Positions 16,504 to 25,091 of a stretch of DNA of 64,000 bases are shown here, one piece after another (within the stretch, counting starts at the first letter, position 1; each line of letters opens with the position of its first letter). Made by a program: the position numbers and the translations under genes. The notes under the pieces are model-generated. The model worked only from the letters and a program-made list of their open reading frames with translations. It was not told the origin of the DNA and searched no databases. The stretch covers positions 2,542,001 through 2,606,000 of the forward strand of contig OY782766.1 of assembly GCA_963678235.1 (NCBI GenBank), in the 5' to 3' direction. Source of the stretch: JABMQB01 sp963678235 (GTDB lineage Bacteria > Bacteroidota > Bacteroidia > Bacteroidales > Prolixibacteraceae).

Positions 16504-18571
16504 TTAGCTTATCCTTTTCAATCCGAATTCGGGCATCCACCGCAAGTATGCTTTTATTTATCCCTAACAACGGATTAATATCCATTTCTTTAATTTCGGT
16601 GGCATGCCTCAATAAGCTTGCCAATCTGGCAATTATTTCAGCAAAAATATTTATATCTACCCCCTCTTGACCCCGGTATCCCTTCAAAATTTTATACGAT
16701 TTAAGGCTTTTGATCATTGAAGTGGCATCTTCAATTGACAATGGCGCCAAACCGGAAGCAATATCTTTCATCACTTCCACATAAATTCCACCCATACCGC
16801 AAACAACAACATGCCCAAAACCAGGTTCGTATTTAGCCCCAAGAAACAACTCATTTCCATTTGCCATTTGAGCCAACAGTATGGCTGTGGTTCCTTTGAT
16901 ATCAAACAAATGATGAAATTCTTTTTTAACAGTTTCAATGTTTCTGATATTCAATACTACCCCCCCAACATCAGATTTATGCAGAGGCCCGATTACCTTC
17001 ATAACTAATGGGAAACCTATTTCGATAGCAGCCAGAACAGCTTCCTGCTCGTTTTTAACAATCAGTTCTTTTACCCTCGGAATTCCAGCAGCATCAAATA
17101 ATTGATGGATAATCTCTGGTTTCTGATAGCCGTCGTCAGCTTCATCAATAATTTTGCGGATCTTAGAAATATTAACTTTATCTCCATACACTTCACCTTC
17201 CGAAGGATAAGGGGTATTTTTAACCTTTGTCAATGCCCTTCCCAACAACACTTCATCGGGAAAATTAACATTGCCATGGGATAAGAAAAAAGCCACATCC
17301 TCTTTCACATCAATAATCGATGGAAGGATTGGATAAATTGGCTTTTTGCACGAATGCATTTTTTCGTCCAATAGTTTGTACACATCTCGAATTGGGAAAA
17401 GCCCGGAACTTCCAAAAATAACCGCCATCCCATCAATCTTATTAAAATCGTTCTCACAAGCATCGATAATTTCACCAAGTTGTTCTGCAGTCCCGGTGGC
17501 CAAAAAATCGATTGGGTTTTCGACCGTTGATCCGGGAAACAATTTTCCTTTTAAATTTTGCTTCTCGGGACAATCCTCAATCTGAGGGATTTTTAGCCCT
17601 CCATCTTCCAATGCATCAGTAAGCATTACTCCCGGTCCACCTGCATGTGTAATAATAGCAATATTTCTATTTTTTAATTCCTTGCACATAAAAACACATG
17701 CCACAGTTGTGAGTTCTTCCCTTCCGTAACACCGTACAATTCCTGCCTTCCTGAACAAAGCATCAACCGCAACATCAGAACTGGTCAAAGCTCCGGTGTG
17801 CGATGACGCAGCCCTGCTGCCCGCAGATGAGCTGCCCGCTTTTATGGCAGCAATTTTACAACCTTTTTTGATCAATGATTGCGAATGGAACAGTAATTTG
17901 TCGGGATCTTTAATGTTCTCAATGTATAATAACTTCACCAGCGAACTATGTCCCGAGTCAAAGGTTTCGTCAAGGTGCTGCAAGATATCCTCCACTCCCA
18001 GGTCAGCACTATTCCCCACTGAAAAAACAGAAGCAAATTGTAAGCCTTTCGGTATTCCCGACTCAACAATAAATACAGCCGTTGCCCCTGAACCTGATAT
18101 AAAATCGCAACCTTTTGGTGTAAGTTTGGGTATTGGCGTTGTAAAAACACTGGTATGATATGAATTCATTAATCCGATACAATTTGGACCAATCAGGTTC
18201 CCACCTACTTCACGAACAACCTCCACAATCCGTTTTTCGATAATCGCACCTTCCTCATTTTCCTCACTAAAGCCGGCAGAAATAATAATAAAACCTTTGG
18301 TGTTTTTTTTATATGCAAGAATGGTAACTGTTTCCAAACAAAATCTCGCAGGAATCGCCAATATCGCCAGATCAATATTGGGCAATTCATCAACCGAACG
18401 AAAAGATTTTATGCCCTGCACAACATCCTCTTTTGGGTTAACAACCCACAGATCACCTTTAAATGCATTATCAATAAGGTTTTTCAGAAGTTTTCCTCCA
18501 GGTTTTGTGATCGTGTTAGAAGCCCCAACAACCGCAATACTTCCAGGTTTTATAAGTTCGTTACAGATCAT
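16475..18571 (-). CDS. ADP-forming acyl-CoA synthetase (acetate-CoA ligase family), fused alpha-beta
   Basis: 698 residues catalysing acyl-CoA + ADP + Pi to acid + CoA + ATP (ACD family). N-terminal CoA-binding Rossmann domain (SIAVVGASNTITKPGGKLL, residues ~10-28; NLIGPNCIGLMN). The middle succinyl-CoA-ligase-like domain contains the phosphohistidine loop ASSHTGALTSSDVA. A C-terminal ATP-grasp domain (about residues 470-690) has FPLVMKVIGPLHKSDVGGVV. All domains are in one chain. In anaerobes ACD enzymes conserve energy from acyl-CoAs made by ferredoxin-dependent 2-oxoacid oxidoreductases, and two such oxidoreductases are encoded in this window. Followed by a methyltransferase with 29-nt overlap. 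No consensus promoter was found upstream. Confidence 0.9.
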   Translation of the reverse strand: MICNELIKPGSIAVVGASNTITKPGGKLLKNLIDNAFKGDLWVVNPKEDVVQGIKSFRSVDELPNIDLAILAIPARFCLETVTILAYKKNTKGFIIISAGFSEENEEGAIIEKRIVEVVREVGGNLIGPNCIGLMNSYHTSVFTTPIPKLTPKGCDFISGSGATAVFIVESGIPKGLQFASVFSVGNSADLGVEDILQHLDETFDSGHSSLVKLLYIENIKDPDKLLFHSQSLIKKGCKIAAIKAGSSSAGSRAASSHTGALTSSDVAVDALFRKAGIVRCYGREELTTVACVFMCKELKNRNIAIITHAGGPGVMLTDALEDGGLKIPQIEDCPEKQNLKGKLFPGSTVENPIDFLATGTAEQLGEIIDACENDFNKIDGMAVIFGSSGLFPIRDVYKLLDEKMHSCKKPIYPILPSIIDVKEDVAFFLSHGNVNFPDEVLLGRALTKVKNTPYPSEGEVYGDKVNISKIRKIIDEADDGYQKPEIIHQLFDAAGIPRVKELIVKNEQEAVLAAIEIGFPLVMKVIGPLHKSDVGGVVLNIRNIETVKKEFHHLFDIKGTTAILLAQMANGNELFLGAKYEPGFGHVVVCGMGGIYVEVMKDIASGLAPLSIEDATSMIKSLKSYKILKGYRGQEGVDINIFAEIIARLASLLRHATEIKEMDINPLLGINKSILAVDARIRIEKDKLNEQEPTGTR

Positions 18572-18643
18572 GTTAACTATGTTATTTATATCTTAAAAGT
18601 AAAAAAAAACGGTTTCGTTTAAGATGATATTTCCCATGTATGT

Positions 18644-18651
18644 TAACTTTG
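18644..18651 (+). promoter_or_regulatory. -7 element of the universal stress protein gene
   Basis: TAACTTTG matches TAnnTTTG, 36 nt before the start codon at 18688. The position 19 nt upstream does not carry TTG, so the -33 is weak or activator-assisted. Confidence 0.45.
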
Positions 18652-18687
18652 GTAGAACAAAACCCTAATTTGTTAGTATAACACAAA

Positions 18688-19503
18688 ATGAAAGACCCAA
18701 AAGAACAAAAGATTATTGTTCTTACCGAGTTACTGGATTCTGACATAAACAACATTCTACATGGAGTAAAGCTCGCCGGAATATTTCAAAAAGAACTATG
18801 TTTATTTCATTGCCTTGGTCGGGATAATAAATCAAACTTTTTACGGGCAGATGACGCACTGCTCGGTTACAAAAATATCCTGAACAAGGATGTTCCTTTG
18901 TTACAGGCAAGTACGCTTATTTTGAATGGTGAGCTGGAAAAACTTATGGATGAGCTAACCGACGACCATGAAGCAATTTTAATGGTTGTCTCTGCCAAAT
19001 CCTATAAAAAACACGCGAAAGCCGTGCGCGAAAGTTCAATTCCGTTTTTATTTATAAACAATCAATCGCCCAATATTTCTTCTTACAAGAAAGTAATTGC
19101 ACCAATTGACTTAAGGCGCGAAAACAGCGATGTATCGCTTTGGTGTAGTTATTTTGGAAGGTTTAATAAATCGGAAATTACGGCAATTGCGGCCACCGAC
19201 AGGGATAAGGACAACATAAAAAGTATTACGAAAAATGTGATCAGCCTAAAGAAACTGCTCGAAAAATTTCAGATCAGCCATAAAATCTTTAAGGGTGACA
19301 AGAGCAGTTTAGGTGTGCAATACGAGGCGTTAGATTATGCATTAAATATGAAATCGGATATTTATATTACCCTTGGAAGCTCATTGATTACACCTATCGA
19401 TAAATTGATTGGATTGCCAGAAACTAAAATACTTAAAAGAGCAGGTGAAATTCCTGTGCTGATTATCAATCCCAGAAAAGATATGTATATACTTTGTGAC
19501 TGA
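18688..19503 (+). CDS. universal stress protein, tandem Usp domains
   Basis: 271 residues in two Usp-like halves (about 1-130 and 131-271). KIIVLTELLDSDINNILHGV starts the first half and KKVIAPIDLRRENSD the second. The final region ends PVLIINPRKDMYIL, the usual last strand (PVLIV) of Usp domains. The ATP-binding G-2x-G-9x-G(S/T) motif is not clearly present, so it may not bind ATP. Its gene is divergent from the ADP-forming synthetase, 116 nt apart. It is followed by an outer-membrane protein gene 69 nt downstream. Cytoplasmic; function in stress or growth arrest by family only. Confidence 0.75.
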   Translation: MKDPKEQKIIVLTELLDSDINNILHGVKLAGIFQKELCLFHCLGRDNKSNFLRADDALLGYKNILNKDVPLLQASTLILNGELEKLMDELTDDHEAILMVVSAKSYKKHAKAVRESSIPFLFINNQSPNISSYKKVIAPIDLRRENSDVSLWCSYFGRFNKSEITAIAATDRDKDNIKSITKNVISLKKLLEKFQISHKIFKGDKSSLGVQYEALDYALNMKSDIYITLGSSLITPIDKLIGLPETKILKRAGEIPVLIINPRKDMYILCD

Positions 19504-19572
19504 ACAAATACTTGAATTGCATTCACAGGTTCTTGATTAATTTGTATTTTCACGGCGTAAATTAAATAAGCT

Positions 19573-20550
19573 ATGAAAAATATCCTTCTTCTCCTGTTAT
19601 GTTTGGTATCGATGAATACCATGGCACAAAAACTGGAATATTCTGCCACCTTTGAAGGAATAGGCGACAACCGTGAATATTTTAGCAGAAAAGCAAAATC
19701 ACAAACGATTTTAGGAGCAAGGGGTGCATTCGAAATAGGAACCAGTATTGACGAACATAAAATCAGGGCCGGTTTAAGTGAATTGTATGAATTCGGAAGC
19801 GAAATAGACTTTCATCAGCCAAAACTTATTTTATACTATCAATTAGATAAAGAGAAAACAAATTTTTATTTTGGATCGTTCCCTCGAAGAAACCTTATTG
19901 ATTTCCCATTGGCAATGCTAACCGATACACTTTTGTATTACCGCCCTACCATTGAAGGAATGTATGGAGAAGTGAAATGGGCATGGGGCAAACAAAATGG
20001 TTTTGTTGACTGGACGATTAGGCAAACCGATGTGAAACGTGAAAATTTCATGGCCGGACTTTCCGGGGAAATTTTTCATAAAAACCTCTTTTTTCAAAAC
20101 TATATTTTAATGTACCACGATGCTGGTCCTGGCATCAATATTGAAGGAGATCACATCAAAGATTATATGGGACATCTTTTTATGGGTGGTTACCGCTTAA
20201 CAAAAGAAACGGACCTGGAAGCATCCATTAAAGGGGGATTGTTAACTTCTTTGTTTAGGATACGGTCAGTAACGGATGGCTACCTTAAAAGCCAAAGTTT
20301 CTATGGTGAATTGCTGGTCAGGTATAAAAATTACGGGATAAAGTCGACACTTCATACTGGGGAAGGCCATCATTTTAAATATGGGGACACGTTTTATGCC
20401 CAGGAAAGTTATTGGCGTACCGATTTAAATTGGTTTTTTATTCAACATAAAAACGTTCAGGGAAAATTTAACCTCTCATTTCATTTAGTGAATGGCAACG
20501 ACCTTGACCAATCGCAACAATTATCTATAATCTATCGTTTTAATAATTAA
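19573..20550 (+). CDS. putative outer-membrane beta-barrel protein
   Basis: 325 residues with a signal peptide (MKNILLLLLCLVSMNTMAQ, cleavage after AQ at residue 19). The mature part is made of alternating strands such as KLILYYQLDKEKTNFYFGSF and ends QQLSIIYRFNN, consistent with a barrel in the outer membrane. No domain was recognised. The stop codon is inside a 9-bp A/T-only inverted repeat (20542-20550 / 20562-20570). Convergent with the peptidase gene to the right, 41 nt apart. It could be a porin or an assembly-related protein; nothing shows a substrate. Confidence 0.65.
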   Translation: MKNILLLLLCLVSMNTMAQKLEYSATFEGIGDNREYFSRKAKSQTILGARGAFEIGTSIDEHKIRAGLSELYEFGSEIDFHQPKLILYYQLDKEKTNFYFGSFPRRNLIDFPLAMLTDTLLYYRPTIEGMYGEVKWAWGKQNGFVDWTIRQTDVKRENFMAGLSGEIFHKNLFFQNYILMYHDAGPGINIEGDHIKDYMGHLFMGGYRLTKETDLEASIKGGLLTSLFRIRSVTDGYLKSQSFYGELLVRYKNYGIKSTLHTGEGHHFKYGDTFYAQESYWRTDLNWFFIQHKNVQGKFNLSFHLVNGNDLDQSQQLSIIYRFNN

Positions 20551-20591
20551 TTTCTGCTCACTTAATTATTGTATCACGAACTGAAATCCTC

Positions 20592-22742
20592 TTACTCCAC
20601 AATCTCCATCTCATCCAGCAAATAGCCTGCTCCTGCAAATTTATCGATAATAAACAGGGCATATCTAATATCCAGCGATATGTTCCTGCACACGTTGGGA
20701 TCGAACATAACATCGCTCATGGTACCCTCCCAGCAGCGATCGAAATTAACACCGATTAATTGGCCGTTTGCATTTATCACCGGGCTTCCTGAGTTCCCGC
20801 CGGATGTGTGGTTCGATGCTGTAAAACAAACAGGAACCGTCCCATTTTCTGCATATTTACCGAAATCTTTCCTTGAATAAAGATCCTTCAGTTTTTCAGG
20901 CACATTGAAAAAATAGTCATTTGGATCATCCTTTTGAATTATTCCGTCGAGCGTGGATTGAAATTTATATCGGACCCCATCTTTGGGCTCATATCCTTCA
21001 ACTCTTCCATAGCTTATCCTTAAGCTGCTATTTGCATCCGGATAGAATTGTTGGTCTTTTTTCATTTCCATAATACCCGCAACATACGTTTTCATTCCCT
21101 TCGAGATACGTGTTTCCAGAGCATTTACATAAGGATCGACATGAATATAGTAATGAGCTCTTAATTCCTGGTATAAGCTAACCATAGGATCTGTTCGCAA
21201 TTGTAGAATCTTTTTAGGATTGTTCGAATCAAGTATCTTAAATAGTTTCTCTTTATCGGTCAAAATTGATTTGCGATAAATTTTCCTTATTAAATTTTGT
21301 TGCCCCAGTTTATCTACTTCCTGTTTGATGGTTTCTGGCACCAAAACCGGATTAAGATCACTCATTAAAAGCGGCAACAGGGTTTCAAATATCTTTTCAT
21401 CAGTTGGTTGGTTATAATCTTTATAAATATCGTTAAATGCTATCTTAATTTGTTTCAGTTGGTATTTGTTAACACTTGCACTTTTATTTTTTTCCTGAAT
21501 GCGTAGCAAACTATTTAAACTTGATGCCAATTTAAAAATATCAGCCCCTCTGAAGACAATTTCGGAGTAATAATCCGATGCTTTAATTAAAGGGGCATAT
21601 TTTGCATACAGGTTTTCGAAATCTGTAAAAACTTCCTGATAAATGCCATCCCAGGAGCCTTGTTGAATTGCCCATTCCTGAAATTCTTTTTCAAAAGTTT
21701 GTTTTTTCTCCATTGCATTAAGACGTTTCAATCCAAGGATTTCTCCCTGCCATTTTTTCCAGGCATTGGTAACGCCCGAATATTTTGATGCATATTTGAT
21801 TTTCACCAATGGATCAGCATCCATGTCCTCCTTCATAATCTCTATTTTCTTATCTCTAAGTGCAATGCGATCAGGATCGCGTTGGTTTAAAATGATATCG
21901 ACCGCATTGGAAGGCAAATATTCGGTTGTGCTGCCGGGATATCCAAAAACCATGGTGAAATCATTTTTTTGAATTCCTTTGATAGAAATTGGCAAAAACT
22001 TTTTAGGTTGATAAGGAACATTGTCGGGTGAATAATCAGCTGGTTCGTTTTCTTTATCGGCATAAATCCGAAACAAAGAAAAATCACCAGTATGACGTGG
22101 CCACATCCAATTATCCGTGTCGCCCCCAAATTTGCCAATAGCCGATGGAGGGGCACCAACCAAACGAACATCCGTATATTCTTTATACACATATAAGAAA
22201 TATTGATTACCATAAAACAAGGGTTTCACATTTGCAATGAACTTACCGTTATCCGTTGCATCCCTAACAATCTCCTGAATGTTTTTTTCTTTTTGAAGAA
22301 GTTTAGATTCATCCCCTTTAATTGTATCCAATCCTGACAATACCTTCGCTGTAACATCCTCCATATATTCAAGGAATTTTACGGAAAGCGTTTTATTGGG
22401 CAGTTCTTCTTCTTTGCTCATTGCCCAAAATCCCTTGGTCAAATAATCATGTTCCAGCGTGCTATGCGATTGAATTGCTTTGTATCCGCAATGGTGGTTT
22501 GTAATTAGCAATCCCTCCCCTGAAATAAGTTCGCCTGTGCATCCTCTTCCAAACAAAACAATGGCATCTTTCAAACTCGAATTATTTACATCGTACACAT
22601 CTTCGGCTGTCAATTTAAATCCCATCGATTGCATTTCTTCCAAATTGTATTTTTTCAACAATGTTGGAACCCACATCCCTTCTTTAGAGAATCCTGAGCA
22701 GGCAATAATTAGGAAGCTTAAAGCCAGAACAAAACTTTTCAT
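20592..22742 (-). CDS. S46 family dipeptidyl peptidase, DPP11-type (Asp/Glu-specific)
   Basis: 716 residues, periplasmic or cell-surface, with signal peptide (MKSFVLALSFLIIACSGFSK). Chymotrypsin-fold triad: His in GEGLLITNHHCGYKAIQS, Asp in WPRHTGDFSLFRIYAD, Ser in SGGNSGSPVINANGQ. Family knowledge: position 673 in Porphyromonas numbering is Gly in DPP7 and Arg in DPP11, and it sits 18 residues after the catalytic Ser. Here that position is Arg (NFDRCWEGTM). I therefore call DPP11-like, releasing dipeptides with P1 Asp or Glu. It supplies peptides for amino-acid catabolism, consistent with the oxidoreductases nearby. A consensus promoter is at 22761-22789. Confidence 0.9.
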   Translation of the reverse strand: MKSFVLALSFLIIACSGFSKEGMWVPTLLKKYNLEEMQSMGFKLTAEDVYDVNNSSLKDAIVLFGRGCTGELISGEGLLITNHHCGYKAIQSHSTLEHDYLTKGFWAMSKEEELPNKTLSVKFLEYMEDVTAKVLSGLDTIKGDESKLLQKEKNIQEIVRDATDNGKFIANVKPLFYGNQYFLYVYKEYTDVRLVGAPPSAIGKFGGDTDNWMWPRHTGDFSLFRIYADKENEPADYSPDNVPYQPKKFLPISIKGIQKNDFTMVFGYPGSTTEYLPSNAVDIILNQRDPDRIALRDKKIEIMKEDMDADPLVKIKYASKYSGVTNAWKKWQGEILGLKRLNAMEKKQTFEKEFQEWAIQQGSWDGIYQEVFTDFENLYAKYAPLIKASDYYSEIVFRGADIFKLASSLNSLLRIQEKNKSASVNKYQLKQIKIAFNDIYKDYNQPTDEKIFETLLPLLMSDLNPVLVPETIKQEVDKLGQQNLIRKIYRKSILTDKEKLFKILDSNNPKKILQLRTDPMVSLYQELRAHYYIHVDPYVNALETRISKGMKTYVAGIMEMKKDQQFYPDANSSLRISYGRVEGYEPKDGVRYKFQSTLDGIIQKDDPNDYFFNVPEKLKDLYSRKDFGKYAENGTVPVCFTASNHTSGGNSGSPVINANGQLIGVNFDRCWEGTMSDVMFDPNVCRNISLDIRYALFIIDKFAGAGYLLDEMEIVE

Positions 22743-22760
22743 GATTTACATTTAAAATTT

Positions 22761-22789
22761 CAAAGATAGCAATAGCTCTGCACATGCAA
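22761..22789 (-). promoter_or_regulatory. promoter of the S46 peptidase gene
   Basis: Minus-strand TTG (22787-22789), an 18-nt spacer, TATCTTTG (22761-22768). The terminator of the preceding gene (22791-22824) abuts it, so the peptidase is transcribed independently. Confidence 0.65.
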
Positions 22790-22790
22790 A

Positions 22791-22824
22791 AAGCACATTT
22801 ATCATATATTAGACAAATGTGCTT
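22791..22824 (-). terminator. intrinsic terminator of the XylF-like gene
   Basis: AAGCACATTT (22791-22800) pairs perfectly with AAATGTGCTT (22815-22824) around a 14-nt loop. On the minus strand the stem is followed by TTTGC-like T-rich bases (complement of 22786-22792). It lies 28 nt after the stop codon. Confidence 0.8.
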
Positions 22825-22852
22825 AACAAAGGTAATTTCAGATAAATTTACT

Positions 22853-23860
22853 TCACTTCTTATAAACTTCCTCTTCTACTTGATATCCCTCCGAAATTAC
22901 CGTGAGTTTTAAATTTTCTTTGTTTACAACCATTGCTTCGTGCAGTACCGAAGGCACCAGCATTTCACCGTTGCTTACTGTTTCAAAAGTGTTTTCGCAT
23001 TCTTCGCAATTGGCAAGTTTAATAGCAAGCATGGCTGCAGTCGATGCCAGTTTTTCATAAGGTTTATAAATGGTGCAGGTTTGGTTTCCCTTTACAATTT
23101 CCTGCAAATTGTGTAAATCGGCATCCATTCCGGCCAACAATACCTTCCCCATTTTTCCCGACTCTTCCAAAGCCCTCATAACTCCTGAGGCAATGGCATC
23201 GTTCCCGGCAATAATGGCGTCAATATTCCCTTTTGTTTTTTCAAGCATATTTATGGTGTGGTCATAGCCTTCCTGTTCTTTCCAGTCTTTGGTCAATTCA
23301 TTATAAACAATATCAACATCGCCTTTTTCGACCAGCGGGGCAAGAATATTCATTTGCCCCAGATACAGGAACTTGCTGTTATTGTCGTTTACCGAACCTC
23401 CAATTAGTGCGTATTTACCTTTTGGTTTGATGGTTGTCAAATATTTTGCTTGTAACTCGCCAATTTCCACATTGTCGGTTGAAACATAATAATCAATTTT
23501 ACAATTCTTTATAAGCCTGTCGTACGAAATTACCTTGACGTTTTTTGCATCTGCAAATTGAACAATATCGGCAGCAGCAAATTGGTCAACCGGAATTACC
23601 ACCAATACATCAACACCTTCCAATATTAACTTTTTGGCTTGTTTTAGTTGTTTCTCCGGATCATTGTCTGCGACTTCAACAAGCACTGAACCATGCAGCT
23701 CCTCGACTTTATTTTTAAAGTAATTCATATCATTTTCCCATCGTTCATTTTCCAATGAATGAATCAAAAAGCCAATTTTTGCCGGTTTATTGGTCGTACA
23801 GCCAAAAACAAAAAACAGGGATAACATTGCATAAACTATACCTCTCGCTATCGATTTCAT
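22853..23860 (-). CDS. sugar-binding lipoprotein, XylF-like (orphan)
   Basis: 335 residues with a lipoprotein signal peptide: lipobox FVFGC at about residues 17-21, so lipidated and periplasm-facing. The mature part is a type-I periplasmic binding protein fold (KIGFLIHSLENERWENDM, DVLVVIPVDQFAAADIVQFA, ISYDRLIKNCKIDYYVSTDN, DAIIAGNDAIASGVMRALEE). The residues closely resemble the D-xylose binding protein of ABC importers. No ABC permease or ATPase genes are next to it (neighbours are a peptidase and maf), so it is either served in trans or is a sensor part. Terminator at 22791-22824. No consensus promoter found upstream. Confidence 0.85.
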   Translation of the reverse strand: MKSIARGIVYAMLSLFFVFGCTTNKPAKIGFLIHSLENERWENDMNYFKNKVEELHGSVLVEVADNDPEKQLKQAKKLILEGVDVLVVIPVDQFAAADIVQFADAKNVKVISYDRLIKNCKIDYYVSTDNVEIGELQAKYLTTIKPKGKYALIGGSVNDNNSKFLYLGQMNILAPLVEKGDVDIVYNELTKDWKEQEGYDHTINMLEKTKGNIDAIIAGNDAIASGVMRALEESGKMGKVLLAGMDADLHNLQEIVKGNQTCTIYKPYEKLASTAAMLAIKLANCEECENTFETVSNGEMLVPSVLHEAMVVNKENLKLTVISEGYQVEEEVYKK

Positions 23861-23983
23861 ATCAAAGAATTTAAATTAGATATGAATTCTTACGTATGGT
23901 ACCAGAGTTTTGTTTAACAGAATAGGACTTATAGTCAATTGTTTAAAAACACACTGTGAAATGTAACCTAAATGAATCGTATT

Positions 23984-24556
23984 TTAGAACCTGCTTAACT
24001 CTTCATACAGTTTCTGGACAGGCAAGCCCATTACATTATAAAATGAACCATCGATTCGATGAATTCCGATAAAACCAATCCACTCTTGTATTCCATATGC
24101 CCCGGCTTTGTCGTAAGGTTGGTAATGATTGATGTAATAGTTTATTTCGTCCAGGTTTAGTTCTTTAAAATAAACCTTGGTAATGGCGTAAAAAGAAACC
24201 TGCTTTTCGGTTGATTGCAGGCAAACACCGGTTATTACTTGGTGCTCTTTCCCACTAAGTTTTAAAAGGATTTCGGCAGCTTCGTTTTTGTCTTTTGGTT
24301 TGCCTAGCACTTCATCTTCTATACAAACGATCGTATCGGCTGTGATTAAGATTTCATCACGCTCTAATTTCGTAACGAATGGTTTTGCTTTTTTTATGGC
24401 AAGGTAAACGGGTATTTGGGTATTGGTAAGATCGGAGGGGTAGGTTTCATCCGTATTGATGGAATCAACTGTAAAGCTCAAACCCATTTCTTTCAATAGC
24501 TGCTGCCTTCTTGGTGATTTCGATCCAAGTATTATTTTTTTGCCAGTTACATTCAT
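23984..24556 (-). CDS. maf: Maf-type nucleoside triphosphate pyrophosphatase
   Basis: 190 residues, cytoplasmic. It hydrolyses noncanonical or modified nucleoside triphosphates (dTTP/UTP or modified NTPs) to monophosphates. Signatures: ILGSKSPRRQQLLKEMG at the N-terminus, ADTIVCIEDEVLGKPKD (catalytic Asp and Lys) in the middle, and YDKAGAYGIQEWIG with the conserved Gly-Gln near the end. It is the last gene of an operon: DUF2520, kdsC-like, maf. The start codon lies 1 nt after the kdsC stop. Confidence 0.93.
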   Translation of the reverse strand: MNVTGKKIILGSKSPRRQQLLKEMGLSFTVDSINTDETYPSDLTNTQIPVYLAIKKAKPFVTKLERDEILITADTIVCIEDEVLGKPKDKNEAAEILLKLSGKEHQVITGVCLQSTEKQVSFYAITKVYFKELNLDEINYYINHYQPYDKAGAYGIQEWIGFIGIHRIDGSFYNVMGLPVQKLYEELSRF

Positions 24557-24557
24557 A

Positions 24558-25088
24558 TTAGAAAGACCTTCTGTAAAAACTATCCGAATCCATCCATTTC
24601 TTTTTAGCCTTTAGCACTTGCTCAATCACATCGCGTGCGCAGCCTTTGCCTCCTTCTTTATCGGAAATATAAACAGATATCTCCTTAATTTCAGGAACAG
24701 CATCCACCGGACATGTTGGAAGTCCGACCATTTTCATCACTTGATAATCTACCAGGTCATCGCCCATGTACAATATATTTCCGAAAGAAACCCCTGTTTT
24801 TTCAGCAAAATCTTTCAGAAACCCCACCTTATCGTTCACATTATCGTAATAATACTCCACTCCTAATTTATGGTATCTTAATTTCACCCTTTCAACTGCT
24901 CCCCCGGTTATAATTGCAACCTGCAAACCTGCCGAAATTGCTGCCCGTATGGCATACCCGTCTTTCACATTTGCAGTCCTCACCGGGTCGCCTTCTTCAT
25001 TTAAAGGTGTTGTATCTAATGAAAGAACACCATCTACATCAAACACCAAAGCTTCAACCTTGCTCAATTCATCTTTAAAAAATGCCAT
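24558..25088 (-). CDS. kdsC: KDO-8-phosphate phosphatase-type HAD enzyme (KdsC-like)
   Basis: 176 residues. A C0-type haloacid dehalogenase: catalytic loop VFDVDGVLSLD (Asp nucleophile and acid), motif II AIITGGAVERVKLR, motif IV ILYMGDDLVDYQVMKMVG. This size and motif set match 3-deoxy-D-manno-octulosonate-8-phosphate phosphatase, which supplies Kdo for lipopolysaccharide. The gene sits 3 nt after the DUF2520 stop. With O-antigen genes further right in the window, a role in lipid A-core synthesis is consistent, though KdsC-like phosphatases can be promiscuous. Confidence 0.9.
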   Translation of the reverse strand: MAFFKDELSKVEALVFDVDGVLSLDTTPLNEEGDPVRTANVKDGYAIRAAISAGLQVAIITGGAVERVKLRYHKLGVEYYYDNVNDKVGFLKDFAEKTGVSFGNILYMGDDLVDYQVMKMVGLPTCPVDAVPEIKEISVYISDKEGGKGCARDVIEQVLKAKKKWMDSDSFYRRSF

Positions 25089-25091
25089 ATC

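Noticed and set aside
20542..20570. 9-bp perfect A/T-only inverted repeat over the stop codon of the outer-membrane protein gene
   Set aside because: A stem with no G-C pairs is too weak to be a terminator, and no T tract follows.
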